Source: Microlunatus phosphovorus NM-1
GTDB taxonomy: Bacteria; Actinomycetota; Actinomycetes; Propionibacteriales; Propionibacteriaceae
Assembly: GCF_000270245.1 (NCBI RefSeq)
Contig: NC_015635.1
Location: forward strand, 4,402,001-4,466,000
DNA length: 64,000 bases
Direction: 5' to 3'
A program made the position numbers and the translations under genes. Under the pieces are notes generated by a model. That model ran no database searches. It was given only the letters and a program-made list of their open reading frames with translations, and was not told where the DNA came from. Below, one piece after another: positions 44,296 through 53,807 of the stretch. The stretch's first letter is position 1, and each line of letters opens with the position of its first letter.

Positions 44296-44789
44296 CGCTT
44301 CACCCGCACGAACGACGCATAGTGATCCTCGGTGTAGAAGAGCTCCCGATCATGATCCCCGGTGACGATCCGACGAGGTCCGCGATCCCGCTTGCCCGGT
44401 GCCGACACCGTGTACTCCCGGTAGTAGCCCTTGGGCTGCTTCGGCAGCAGCCCCTCGAAGTTGTTGAACGTCGACCCGTCCTTCGCGTACGGGAACGGCC
44501 CGCCGGCATCGATCAAGGTCACGGTCTGCTGAGCCTGGCGCGGCAACTCCGTCAGACAGACCCAGGTCCAGCCGCCGGCATCCACCGTGGTCCCGGCACA
44601 GGTGCCGCCGGGAGAAGCCGAGCCGGCCCCGGAGGTCGGTGATCCGGAGCCTTGACTGCTGGCACCCGAGCCAGGAGTCGAGGTGTTCGTCGGTGCCGAG
44701 CTGCCTGGATCGAGGAGAGCCAACGCCAACACGACGACCGCGGCCAGGGCAGCGACGACACCGCCGATCCCCTTCATCTTCCTGCTCAT
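44292..44789 (-). CDS. Exported guanyl-specific ribonuclease, RNase Sa/barnase family
   Basis: Start at the ATG 44789. An open frame continues upstream through thiE but is not coding. The 165 residues comprise a signal peptide or membrane anchor (MSRKMKGIGGVVAALAAVVV, then LALALL), a Ser/Thr/Gly-rich linker (about 30-62), and a catalytic domain strongly resembling Streptomyces RNase Sa. The catalytic residues are Glu in STFNNFEGLLP, Arg in GPRRIVTGDHD, and His in FYTEDHYASFVRV. An intact Cys pair (CAGTTVDAGGWTWVC) parallels the RNase Sa disulfide. It is the second gene after thiE (20-base gap) and is coupled to its inhibitor gene. Confidence 0.93.
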   Translation of the reverse strand: MSRKMKGIGGVVAALAAVVVLALALLDPGSSAPTNTSTPGSGASSQGSGSPTSGAGSASPGGTCAGTTVDAGGWTWVCLTELPRQAQQTVTLIDAGGPFPYAKDGSTFNNFEGLLPKQPKGYYREYTVSAPGKRDRGPRRIVTGDHDRELFYTEDHYASFVRVKR

Positions 44790-44809
44790 CGCCGCAGCTT
44801 TCCGACAGG

Positions 44810-45544
44810 TCAGCGGGCCGGGCCGGTGAATCCGGCGGCGGCCAGCGCGTACGGCTTCATGGCCGGATCGGATCGCCAAGCTTCGCGCAGTCGATCGCTG
44901 AGCTCTCGGGCCCCCGCCTCGGGATCGTCGGCCTGGGTGATCGCCCGGACCACGCATACCCGGCGAGCCCCGGCAGCCAGCACCTGGTCGAGGTTGCCCA
45001 GATCGATGCCGCCGATGGCGAACCAGGGCTTGGCTGCGATATCGCTCGGCGGGGCGACCTCGGCGGCGTACTGCACCAGATCCAGACCCGCCGGGCGGTA
45101 GTCCGGCTTCGTCGGAGTGGCGTACACGGGTCCGACGCAGAAGTAGTCCGCGTCCCCGTCCTCGATCGCCCGGTCGGCCTGCTTCGGCTCGTGCGTCGAC
45201 CGACCGATCAACGCCCACCGAGGCAGCTGACGCCGAGCCTCGCGGGAGGAGCCGTCGGTCTGGCCGAGATGCAGCACGTCCGCGGCGAACCGCCCGGCCA
45301 GCCGCGGCGAGTCATTGACGCAGATCAGCGCCTGATGCCGCTCGGCGGCGCGCCGGGCGATCTCGAGCGCGTCGAGTTCCTCAGCAGGATCCATCTCCTT
45401 CTGCCGGATCTGCAGGATGTCGACGCCACCCGCAAACGCCGCCTCGCAGAACTCGGCCAGATCGCCGCGCTCGGTCCGGGCGTCGGTGCACAGATAGAGC
45501 CGGGCCAGTCGCAGCCGTGCCTGCAAGCCCATCAAGGCGGTCAT
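44810..45544 (-). CDS. thiE: Thiamine phosphate synthase
   Basis: Joins HMP-PP and thiazole phosphate to give thiamine monophosphate. The ATG at 45544 lies eight bases after a TAACCT -10 box. The longer frame would include the promoter. The TIM-barrel protein of 244 residues shows RLARLYLCTDART, DILQIRQKEMDP, LICVNDSPRLAGRFAADVLH followed by LGQTDG, YFCVGPVYATPTKPDY, and FAIGGIDLGNLDQVLAAGAR. It is divergent from thiO-thiS-thiG, and the downstream genes on its strand are an RNase/barstar pair. Confidence 0.94.
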   Translation of the reverse strand: MTALMGLQARLRLARLYLCTDARTERGDLAEFCEAAFAGGVDILQIRQKEMDPAEELDALEIARRAAERHQALICVNDSPRLAGRFAADVLHLGQTDGSSREARRQLPRWALIGRSTHEPKQADRAIEDGDADYFCVGPVYATPTKPDYRPAGLDLVQYAAEVAPPSDIAAKPWFAIGGIDLGNLDQVLAAGARRVCVVRAITQADDPEAGARELSDRLREAWRSDPAMKPYALAAAGFTGPAR

Positions 45545-45552
45545 GGTGGTCG

Positions 45553-45645
45553 AGGTTAGCGTTCGCACCCGACAGCACCGGCCGAATCCGGCTCGGAGGC
45601 TCGGAGCTGGACGGGGTCACGACTGTCAGGGCGACTTCCTAGACT
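45553..45645. promoter_or_regulatory. Divergent thiE/thiO promoters
   Basis: Minus strand TAACCT at 45553-45558 is eight bases before the thiE ATG. Plus strand TAGACT at 45640-45645 is six bases before the thiO GTG. Both transcripts appear leaderless, so neither can carry a TPP riboswitch. None of the conserved THI-box sequence was found in this interval. Confidence 0.6.
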
Positions 45646-45651
45646 GCAAGC

Positions 45652-46847
45652 GTGAACACCATCAGCTCCGTGCCGGTCACCGCCGACGTGGTGGTGATCG
45701 GCGGCGGCCTGATGGGCCGGGCGGCGGCCTGGCGGCTGGCGAGCGCCGGGCTGGACGCGGTCGTGGTCGCCGGCGAACCGCAGGCCGCGGCGTCCAATGT
45801 CGCGGCTGGCATGCTGGCACCGGTCACCGAGACGACGTTCACCGAAGAGCTGCTGCTCGGCCTCAACCTGGCCTCGATGGAGCGCTATCCGAGCTTCGCG
45901 GCCGAGGTCAGCGAGGCCAGCGGGCTGCCCAGTGGGCTGCGGTCGGGACCGACGATCTCGATCGCCTACAACGCCGACGACGCGGCCCGAATGGCGCAGC
46001 TCGCCGACTATCTGACCCGGCTGGGCCTGGAGTCGACCCGGTTGACCAGCCGGGAGGCCCGGCAACTCGAGCCGCTGCTGGCGCCGACGATCCGTGCTGG
46101 CCTGCTGGTTCCCGGGGATGCGAGTTGCGACAACCGGCAACTGCTAGCGGCTTTGCGCGAGGCGGGTGGGCGCTCCGGCGTACGGACTCTGACCGGGTTC
46201 GTCCACCACGTCTCCTCGACCGCGGACCGAGTCACCGGCGTGGTGCTCGCCGACGGCAGCGAGATCTCCGCGCCGACCGTGGTCGTCGCCAACGGTGCCT
46301 GGGCCGGTCAGCTGACCGGGATCCCAGCACTGCCAGTCCGCCCGGTGAAGGGCCAGATCCTGCGGCTGGACCCGGGCAGGTTCCCGCAACCCGGCCTCGT
46401 CGTGCGAGCTTTCACCCGGGGTACGGAGATCTATCTGGTGCCGAGGGACAGTGGCCACGAGCTGGTCGTCGGCGCGACCTCGGAGGAGTTGGGCTTCGAT
46501 CGCCGAGTGACGGCCGGCGGGGTGTACGAGCTGCTGCGGGACGCGCGGCTGGCGATCCCGATGAGCACCGAGTACGTGCTGGCCGAGACGTCGGTGGGCT
46601 ATCGGCCCGGCACTCCGGACAACGCGCCGATTCTCGGCCGAGGTGCCCTGGCCGGGCTGGTGCTGGCCACCGGCCATCACCGCAACGGCGTCCTGCTCAC
46701 CCCGATCACTGCAGACGCCGTGGCCGAGTTGATCCTGCATGACCGGTCGCTGCCGGTGATCGAACCGTTCGGTGTCGAGCGATTCGACCGATCGACGAGC
46801 GGCCGTGCCACATCCGAACGGCCCCAGAACGACCGAGGAGTACGTAC

Positions 46848-46851
<4 letters not shown>
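45652..46851 (+). CDS. thiO: Glycine oxidase ThiO
   Basis: FAD-dependent oxidase that supplies dehydroglycine for thiazole formation. The 399 residues start with a Rossmann motif ADVVVIGGGLMGRAAAWRLA. They contain AASNVAAGMLAP, WAGQLTGIPALPVRPVKGQI followed by LRL, YLVPRDSGHELVVGAT, and the C-terminal ATGHHRNGVLLTPITA typical of DAO-family ThiO. A hydrophilic tail of about 40 residues follows. The stop overlaps the thiS GTG as GTGA. Confidence 0.93.
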
Positions 46852-47859
<1,008 letters not shown>

Positions 47860-47868
47860 CGCAGCGCA

Positions 47869-47965
47869 GCCCGGCGCGACCGGGAGTGCAGGAGCGTCCG
47901 GTCGTAGGACACGCTGTTCCGTCCTGCGACAGGACGCGACGAACGAGCGGTCCTGAGCGCCGGGC
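47869..47965 (+). terminator. Branched hairpin structure between thiG and the PASTA kinase
   Basis: An outer perfect 9-bp stem (GCCCGGCGC at 47869-47877 with its complement at 47957-47965) encloses an inner stem (GTCGTAGGAC at 47901-47910 with GTCCTGCGAC at 47921-47930, one mismatch). It begins 10 bases after the thiG stop. Termination of the thi operon is the simplest role. The structure is more elaborate than a simple hairpin. The remaining 47966-48130 holds the kinase promoter (TAGACT at 48042-48047). Confidence 0.6.
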
Positions 47966-48041
47966 GAGCAGTGCCATTCACACGGCCTCAATCTCCTCAA
48001 TCTCACGGCGCGCCCTCCCCGAACCAGACCGAACTCGCGCC

Positions 48042-48047
48042 TAGACT
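48042..48047 (+). promoter_or_regulatory. Candidate PASTA-kinase -10 box
   Basis: TAGACT, predicting a transcript start near 48054 and a leader of about 80 bases. No clear -35 element is present. Confidence 0.4.
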
Positions 48048-48130
48048 CCGTCGGAAGGCCACCGGGGCAATCAGGAGCCGCGGGGTCGACTTCCCCACGG
48101 CCAACTTCCCCCACCGTGTTTGGAGCAGGC

Positions 48131-50188
48131 GTGACCATGACGAGCGTTGGTGACCCCCTGGTGGGCCAGCTGCTCGACGGTCGCTATCAGATCACCCACC
48201 GGCTGGCCCGCGGCGGCATGGCGACGGTCTATGTCGCCACCGACACCCGGCTGACCAGGACGGTCGCCGTCAAGGTGATGCACGTCGGGCTCGGGGACGA
48301 CGCAGAGTTCGCGCGCAAATTCGACCGCGAGGCCCGGTCCGCGGCCAAGCTCTCGCACCCGAATGTGGTGTCGGTCTTCGACCAGGGACACGACGACGGC
48401 CGGCCCTACATCGTGATGGAGTATGTCGAGGGTCGGACTCTCCGTGACATCCTCAACCACGAGGCGCCGCTGCCGCCCGAACGGGCACTGGAGATCATCG
48501 AACCGGTGATCGCGGCCCTCGCCGCAGCCCACGAGGCCGGTCTGGTGCACCGCGACGTCAAGCCGGAGAACGTGCTGCTCACCGAGCGGGGCCAGATCAA
48601 GGTCGTCGACTTCGGGCTGGCCAAGGCGGTCAGCGCACAGACCTCGACCGCCACCCAGGGACTGCTGATCGGCACCGTCTCCTATCTGCCGCCGGAGTTG
48701 GTGCTGTCCGGCAAGTCGGGTCCGCGATCCGACGTCTACAGCGCGGGCGTGGTGCTGTTCGAGATGCTGACCGGCCGGAAGCCCCATGTCGGTGACACCC
48801 CGATCCAGGTCGCGTACGCCCACGTCCACAACGATGTGCCGCCGCCGTCGCAGTTCCGCACCGCGGGACACATCCCGCCCTATCTCGACGCGCTGGTGGC
48901 CGGAGCGACCGCCCGCAACCCCGATGCCCGGCCGCACGACGGCAAGGTGTTCCTTTCCCAGGTGCGTCGCGTGCGAATGGCCCTGCGCGAAGGGTTGCCC
49001 GACGATCCCGAGCTCACCCAGGACCTGAGCGTGTTGCAGCGCTCCGACCTGTCATCGGCGATGCCGGCCGGAACCGATCCCGACGCCGAGCTGACCCAGT
49101 TCGTGCCGGCGCCGGGTGCGGTGCCGGTCAGCCCACCGCGGATCGTGCATCAGCGCGGCCATACCCCGACGTCACCGCCGACCGTCCGAGATGCCCCGCC
49201 GCCCGCCGTGCCCTCGACTGATCCTCGCGGCGGCCAGTCGCACAACCCGGGTGCGTACGTCTCCACCGAGCGACTGGTGTCGCGCCGCGAGCGGGAGGCC
49301 CAGCGCCGGCGGCGCGGCTGGCTGATCGTGCTGCTGGTCTTGATGCTGACCGCCGTCGCGGCCCTGGCCGGCTGGTATCTCACCGAAGGCCGGTTCACCG
49401 CGACCCCCGCGTTGGCAGCGCTACCGAAGGCCGAGGCAGCCTCCGTGGCCGAACAGGAGGGCCTGCAACTCAGCTTCGTGGACGCGTTCTCCGAGACGGT
49501 CCCGCGTGGCGTCGTGATCGACACCGATCCGACGGCCGGCACCAAGGTGCCCGACGGGGGCTCGATCACCGCGATGCTCTCCCAGGGCCCGGAGCGCTAC
49601 GGCATGCCGAAGCTGGTCGGCCTGAGCAAGGCCAATGCCGTCGACGCCATCAAGAAGGCCCACCTGGCTGTCGGCAAGACATCGGAGACGTACTCGGAGA
49701 CGAGCAAGCGCGGCACGGTGCTCACGGCGTCCTACCAGCCCGGCACCAAACTGAAGTCGGGCACGGCGGTCGACCTGACCGTGTCCAAGGGCCCGCAGCC
49801 GATCAAGATCACCGACTACACCGGCAAATCGACGGCAGCCGCAGTGAAGTCCTTGAAGAACGCCGGCTTCAAGGTCAAGGTCACCGCCGAGCACTCCGAC
49901 AGCATCGACAAGGGTCTGGTGATCAGCCAGTCGCCGAAGTCCGGCACCGGCGTGAAGGGCGACACGATCAGCCTGCAGCGTTCGCTCGGCCCGGTGATGG
50001 TGACCGTTCCGAGCGTCCGCGGCCAAGGGGTCGAGGCGGCCAAGAAGGCCCTGACCAAGGCAGGTTTCAAGACCAAGGTGCAGCCGGTGGCCGTCAACTA
50101 CTTGGGGCTCGGGTACGTCGTCTACACCAGGCCCGGCGCCAACAGCGCGGCACCGAAGGGCTCTACGATCACCTTGTACGTCGTCTGA
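48131..50188 (+). CDS. Membrane Ser/Thr protein kinase with four PASTA domains
   Basis: PknB/PknL/StkP-type receptor kinase that senses muropeptides or lipid II and phosphorylates division and wall-synthesis proteins. The GTG at 48131 has GGAG five bases upstream. An ATG two codons later is an alternative start. The cytoplasmic kinase domain (about 18-285) has the Gly loop ARGGMATVY, an invariant Lys in VAVKVM, the catalytic loop HRDVKPENVLL and DFGLAKAV. A Pro-rich juxtamembrane region leads to a transmembrane helix (about 398-420). Four extracellular PASTA repeats of about 65-70 residues follow to the C-terminus. From memory, the orthologous position near class II DAHP synthase is occupied by pknL in mycobacteria. 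Confidence 0.95.
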   Translation: MTMTSVGDPLVGQLLDGRYQITHRLARGGMATVYVATDTRLTRTVAVKVMHVGLGDDAEFARKFDREARSAAKLSHPNVVSVFDQGHDDGRPYIVMEYVEGRTLRDILNHEAPLPPERALEIIEPVIAALAAAHEAGLVHRDVKPENVLLTERGQIKVVDFGLAKAVSAQTSTATQGLLIGTVSYLPPELVLSGKSGPRSDVYSAGVVLFEMLTGRKPHVGDTPIQVAYAHVHNDVPPPSQFRTAGHIPPYLDALVAGATARNPDARPHDGKVFLSQVRRVRMALREGLPDDPELTQDLSVLQRSDLSSAMPAGTDPDAELTQFVPAPGAVPVSPPRIVHQRGHTPTSPPTVRDAPPPAVPSTDPRGGQSHNPGAYVSTERLVSRREREAQRRRRGWLIVLLVLMLTAVAALAGWYLTEGRFTATPALAALPKAEAASVAEQEGLQLSFVDAFSETVPRGVVIDTDPTAGTKVPDGGSITAMLSQGPERYGMPKLVGLSKANAVDAIKKAHLAVGKTSETYSETSKRGTVLTASYQPGTKLKSGTAVDLTVSKGPQPIKITDYTGKSTAAAVKSLKNAGFKVKVTAEHSDSIDKGLVISQSPKSGTGVKGDTISLQRSLGPVMVTVPSVRGQGVEAAKKALTKAGFKTKVQPVAVNYLGLGYVVYTRPGANSAAPKGSTITLYVV

Positions 50189-50230
50189 CCATCCTTTCGT
50201 ACGCGTCGGCTGAATCCGGGATCTGACTGC

Positions 50231-51097
50231 ATGGCTGTGCGCCGAGGTGAGCTCGGTCCGCTGATCGCGCTGCTGGCGATGACGGCGGCCTGGGGCTCCA
50301 CGTTCTTCATGATCAAGGACGTGGTCACCCGGATCCCGGTCCCGGACATGCTGACCATCCGGTTCGCCATCGCCGCGGTGGCACTCGCGATCGTCGCCGG
50401 GCGGCGACTCAAGATGCCGCTGCGTACCCTGCGCCAGGGACTGTTGCTCGGTGTCCTGTACGGGATCGCCCAGCTGCTGCAGACGGTTGGACTGGCCCAC
50501 ACCGCGGCCAGCGTCTCGGGTTTCCTGACCGGGCTCTACGTGGTGCTCACTCCCCTGCTCTCGGCGCTGATCTTGAGAACGCGGATCGCACCGGCGGTTT
50601 GGGCGGCGGCAGTCCTGGCCACGGTCGGGCTCGGTGTGCTGTCACTGCAGGGCTTCGCCATCGGCTATGGCGAGTTGCTCACCGTGGCGTCGGCTGTCGT
50701 CTACGCCCTGCACATCATCGTGCTCGGTCGGGTGAGCGAGCCCGGGACGGCACTGCAGCTGAGCGTGGTGCAGATGGCGGCGATCGCGGTCGTCTGTGGG
50801 ATCGGAGCGGCGCCGGGTGGCATCCAGCTGCCGAGCAGCGGAGTGGACTGGGCCATCGTCGTCTATCTCGCGCTGATCGCCGGTGCGCTGACGATGCTGT
50901 TGCAGACCTGGGCCCAGGCTCGGGTGGAGGCGTCCCGCGCTGCGGTCATCATGGCCATGGAGCCCGTGTGGGCCGCCGGCTTCGCCGTAGCGCTCGGCGG
51001 GGAGAGCCTGACCTGGCGGATGCTCCTCGGCGGCGGCGCCATCCTGGCCGCCATGTATCTGGTCGAGCTCGCCCCCCGCCGGCGGTCCGTCCCTTGA
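50231..51097 (+). CDS. EamA/DMT-family transporter
   Basis: Ten-helix drug/metabolite transporter family member, probably exporting an amino acid or small metabolite. The 288 residues contain two EamA repeats. The first starts LIALLAMTAAWGSTFFMIKD. The second starts around GELLTVASAVVYALHIIVLG and includes the conserved MAMEPVWAAGFAVALGGESL near the C-terminus. It starts 42 bases after the kinase stop and may be co-transcribed. A strong hairpin follows immediately. The substrate is unknown. Confidence 0.88.
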   Translation: MAVRRGELGPLIALLAMTAAWGSTFFMIKDVVTRIPVPDMLTIRFAIAAVALAIVAGRRLKMPLRTLRQGLLLGVLYGIAQLLQTVGLAHTAASVSGFLTGLYVVLTPLLSALILRTRIAPAVWAAAVLATVGLGVLSLQGFAIGYGELLTVASAVVYALHIIVLGRVSEPGTALQLSVVQMAAIAVVCGIGAAPGGIQLPSSGVDWAIVVYLALIAGALTMLLQTWAQARVEASRAAVIMAMEPVWAAGFAVALGGESLTWRMLLGGGAILAAMYLVELAPRRRSVP

Positions 51098-51162
51098 TCT
51101 GCTCGATCTTGTCGGTCTCGCTCGATCTGTAGCCCGAGCGAAGCCGACAATCCCGAGCAGAT
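51097..51162. terminator. Long bidirectional hairpin between convergent genes
   Basis: Three nested pairs, ATCTGCTCG/CGAGCAGAT, TTGTCGG/CCGACAA and CTCGCTCG/CGAGCG, form an interrupted stem of about 24 bp spanning 51097-51162. It begins at the last base of the EamA stop codon and ends 16 bases before the stop of the convergent gene. Confidence 0.8.
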
Positions 51163-51177
51163 TTGGGCAGACCTACT

Positions 51178-51885
51178 TCAGAGGCTGGCGAGGGCTTCGG
51201 CGATCGGGGTCTCGCCCGAGATCACTTCGAACTGCCGGCGCACACCGGTGCCGTCGACCACCAGCCGGACCACGAGTTCGGCGACGTCGTCCCGCGGGAT
51301 CGGGCCCCTGCCGGTCTGCTCGGCGATCAGGATCCGGCCGGTGGCCGACTCGTCGGTCAGCCGACCGGGCCGGACGATGGTCCAGTCCAGCGGGCGCGAG
51401 CGTACGATCTCGTCGGCCTCGGACTTGGCTCGCAGGTAGACCTGGAACACCTCACCGGAGCCCACCTCGAAGTCATCGGCCGCCATCGCGGAGATCACCA
51501 CATAGCGTCCGATCCCCGCCAACTCGGCGGCATCGGCGAGCAGGATCGCGCCATCCCGGTCGACGGTCATCTTGCGCGCCGTACCGCTGCCCGGCCCGGC
51601 ACCGGCTGCGAACACCAGCGCGTCCGCCCCCTGGGCCTGCAGAATCTCGGCCAGCTCAGAGGCGGTTTGCCGCTCCAGATCGAAGACCACTGGTTCGGCC
51701 CCGACGGCGCGCAGCTCGTCGGCATGGTCGGCGTTGCGGATCAACCCGATCGGCCTATGTCCCTCGGCTCCAAGCCGATGCTGCGCGAGCAGAGCGATCT
51801 GCCCATGACCGCCGGCGAAGACGACCGTGAGCCGTCTCCCCTGTTCAGACCCGCCCCGATCGGATCCAGCCTGATCAGAACTCAT
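51178..51885 (-). CDS. NAD(P)-binding SDR-like protein (NmrA/YwnB type)
   Basis: The 235-residue product has a Rossmann fold of the atypical SDR class: VVFAGGHGQIALLAQHRLGA near residue 21, VFAAGAGPGSGTARKMTVDR, and YLRAKSEADEIVRSRPLDWT followed by IVRPGRL with the YxxxK-like pattern. The glycine motif is GGHGQIA rather than classic GxxGxxG. The hydrophilic N-terminus (SSDQAGSDRGGSEQ) is not conserved. It overlaps the upstream MBL-fold gene by 11 bases. The enzymatic role is unknown. Similar proteins act as NAD(P)H-dependent reductases or redox-sensing regulators. Confidence 0.83.
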   Translation of the reverse strand: MSSDQAGSDRGGSEQGRRLTVVFAGGHGQIALLAQHRLGAEGHRPIGLIRNADHADELRAVGAEPVVFDLERQTASELAEILQAQGADALVFAAGAGPGSGTARKMTVDRDGAILLADAAELAGIGRYVVISAMAADDFEVGSGEVFQVYLRAKSEADEIVRSRPLDWTIVRPGRLTDESATGRILIAEQTGRGPIPRDDVAELVVRLVVDGTGVRRQFEVISGETPIAEALASL

Positions 51886-52528
51886 GAGTCACTCCTGCCC
51901 GCAGATCAGTCATCCGCGTACTCGTCATGTCGACAACTCGGCCATAGATCAGACCGCGGCCACGCTCGTTGAGCAACCCGTCGTGGATCGGGAATCCCTC
52001 CAAGGATCCCACCGCACGGACGAAGTCGATGGTCTCCTTCATCGCCGCCCATGGGCCCATCATCGGTACGCCGACGATGTCCACGCCACTGGGGACGGCG
52101 GCCAGCGAGTCACCCGGGTGGAACAGCGCCGGTTGGCCTTCCGAGCGCAACACGAACCCGACATTGCCGATCCGCGGGATGTCTCGATGGATGATCGCGT
52201 GCTCGCCACCGACAGCGGTGACCAGCAGATCACCGACCACGGTCTGCTCGCCCGCGGCCAGGGGGTGCGCATTCAGGTCGGGAAACCGGCCCGCCCCGGC
52301 GGCCAGGGCGATCGACGGCTCGACATAGACCTTGGCCCCCGGGTTGGCGGCCACCAACGCCGGCACATGCGCCGGATCGGCGTGATCAGGATGCTGATGG
52401 GTGATCAGCACCGCGTCGAGGTCGGTGACCCCGTGCCAGTCGTCGGAGAAGTTGCCAGGATCGATCAGGACGCGTGCGTCGTCGGTCTCGACGAGGACGG
52501 CCGAGTGACCGAGGTGTGTGATCCGCAT
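51875..52528 (-). CDS. MBL-fold metal-dependent hydrolase (UlaG-like)
   Basis: Start at the ATG 52528, seven bases after a TAGGTT -10 box (52536-52541), so the mRNA is probably leaderless. The frame extends further upstream without supporting signals. The 217 residues show the metallo-beta-lactamase fold: MRITHLGHSAVLVET, the metal motif LITHQHPDHAD, and GGEHAIIH and ALFHPGDSL providing further ligands. The UlaG-like subgroup acts on phosphodiester or lactone substrates, but no specific substrate can be assigned. It overlaps the downstream NAD(P)-binding gene. Confidence 0.87.
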   Translation of the reverse strand: MRITHLGHSAVLVETDDARVLIDPGNFSDDWHGVTDLDAVLITHQHPDHADPAHVPALVAANPGAKVYVEPSIALAAGAGRFPDLNAHPLAAGEQTVVGDLLVTAVGGEHAIIHRDIPRIGNVGFVLRSEGQPALFHPGDSLAAVPSGVDIVGVPMMGPWAAMKETIDFVRAVGSLEGFPIHDGLLNERGRGLIYGRVVDMTSTRMTDLRAGVTHEF

Positions 52529-52603
52529 ACGACCCAACCTACCGACGCCGCCCGCGCGGTGGTCGAGGAGTCGAATGTCTCCTCCTCTGACCGCGACTGG
52601 CTG

Positions 52604-52683
52604 CCTCGAGAAGGAGCAAACGCAGGTAAATCCGCGCGTTTGGGGTGCATCTGCTCCTTGTCGAGGACGGCTGCTCCTTCTCG
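52604..52683. repeat. Inverted repeat with a duplicated right arm upstream of the MBL gene
   Basis: CCTCGAGAAGGAGCA (52604-52618) pairs with TGCTCCTTGTCGAGG (52652-52666, one mismatch). It also pairs with TGCTCCTTCTCG (52672-52683, perfect over 12 bases). The two right arms are mutually exclusive partners. A smaller AAACGC/GCGTTT pair lies inside. The structure fills much of the 225-base gap between the threonine aldolase stop and the MBL gene start. Confidence 0.65.
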
Positions 52684-52753
52684 GCATCACCAGCCGCATC
52701 GGGATCGACGGTGATGCCGGCCGCTCTGAACAGCGTACGAAGTGTCGGGAAGA

Positions 52754-53779
52754 TCAGGAACGAAGCAGCCGACCGATCACGGTGCCGGCGCCTGCGCACT
52801 GGTCGGCAGTCACGCCCAAGTACGTCACAGCGCGCAACATCCGCGGACCCAACGCCGAGACCCGAACCCCTTCATCCAGCGCCGCGGCGGCGACCTCGGC
52901 GGCCGGCCGCTCTCCGGTGTCGAGCACCACGATGTTCGTCGCTACCGTTTCCGGATCCACCGCTCCAGGTGCCTGTTCGGCCACCGCGCGGGCGAACAGT
53001 GACGCAGCCAGATGATCTTCGGCCAGCCGGTCGACGTGATGGTCCAGGGCATACAGCCCAGCTGCGGCGAGGATGCCGGCCTGACGCCAGCCACCGCCCA
53101 GTCGTTTGCGCCGCACCCGGGCCTTGGCGATATTGGCGGCGCTGCTGACCAGCATCGAGCCCACCGGAGCGCCGAGGCCCTTGGAGAAACAGACGCTGAT
53201 GGTGTCGAACAGCCGGCCATAGTCGGCGAGCGGCACGCCCGTCGCCGCGTGCGCGTTCCACAGCCGCGCGCCGTCGAGGTGGACCCCCACGCCGACCGAG
53301 TGGCACAGCTCCGACAGTTCGGCCAGCGTCTCGTACGGCTGCACGGTGCCGCCGCCGAAATTGTGGGTGTTCTCCACGGCGACCGCAGCGGTCGACACCA
53401 GATGCGGACCGGCATTCGGCGACAACATCGCCTCGTACGCCGCCAGGTCCACCAGCCCGTCGGCCGAGGACACGGTCCGCATCGTCACCCCGTGCACCGC
53501 GGCGTGGGCGCCCATCTCGGCCCGCGCGATGTGGGCCGCGGCATCGCAGAGCACCTCCTGGCCGGGCTCGACCAACAGCCGAACCCCGAGCAGGTTGGCG
53601 AGCGAGCCCGTCGCGCAGAACAGCCCTGCCTCGTGCCCGAGCAGCGCAGCCGTCCGCCGCTCCAGCTCGTTGATGGTCGGGTCCTCGGCATAGACGTCGT
53701 CGCCCAGCGGGGCGGTCAGCATCGCCTCGCGCATCCCAGGCGTGGGCAACGTGAGAGTGTCGGAGCGCAGATCGATCAC
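52754..53779 (-). CDS. ltaE: Low-specificity L-threonine aldolase
   Basis: PLP enzyme cleaving L-threonine or allo-threonine to glycine and acetaldehyde. The GTG at 53779 has GAAAGG about nine bases upstream. A TTG three codons earlier is the alternative. The 341-residue fold-type I protein starts VIDLRSDTLTLPTPGMREAM and has VENTHNFGGGTVQPYETLAE, HLDGARLWNAHAATG, and the PLP-binding Lys in SVCFSKGLGAPVGSMLV. It lies 28 bases downstream of the DAHP synthase gene and is probably co-transcribed. Confidence 0.92.
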   Translation of the reverse strand: MIDLRSDTLTLPTPGMREAMLTAPLGDDVYAEDPTINELERRTAALLGHEAGLFCATGSLANLLGVRLLVEPGQEVLCDAAAHIARAEMGAHAAVHGVTMRTVSSADGLVDLAAYEAMLSPNAGPHLVSTAAVAVENTHNFGGGTVQPYETLAELSELCHSVGVGVHLDGARLWNAHAATGVPLADYGRLFDTISVCFSKGLGAPVGSMLVSSAANIAKARVRRKRLGGGWRQAGILAAAGLYALDHHVDRLAEDHLAASLFARAVAEQAPGAVDPETVATNIVVLDTGERPAAEVAAAALDEGVRVSALGPRMLRAVTYLGVTADQCAGAGTVIGRLLRS

Positions 53780-53807
53780 CAGAAACAACCTTTCGGAAGC
53801 GGCAACC

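Noticed and set aside
44790-45218. N-terminal extension of the RNase frame through thiE
   Set aside because: The extension is the shifted reading of thiE. The signal peptide begins at the ATG 44789.
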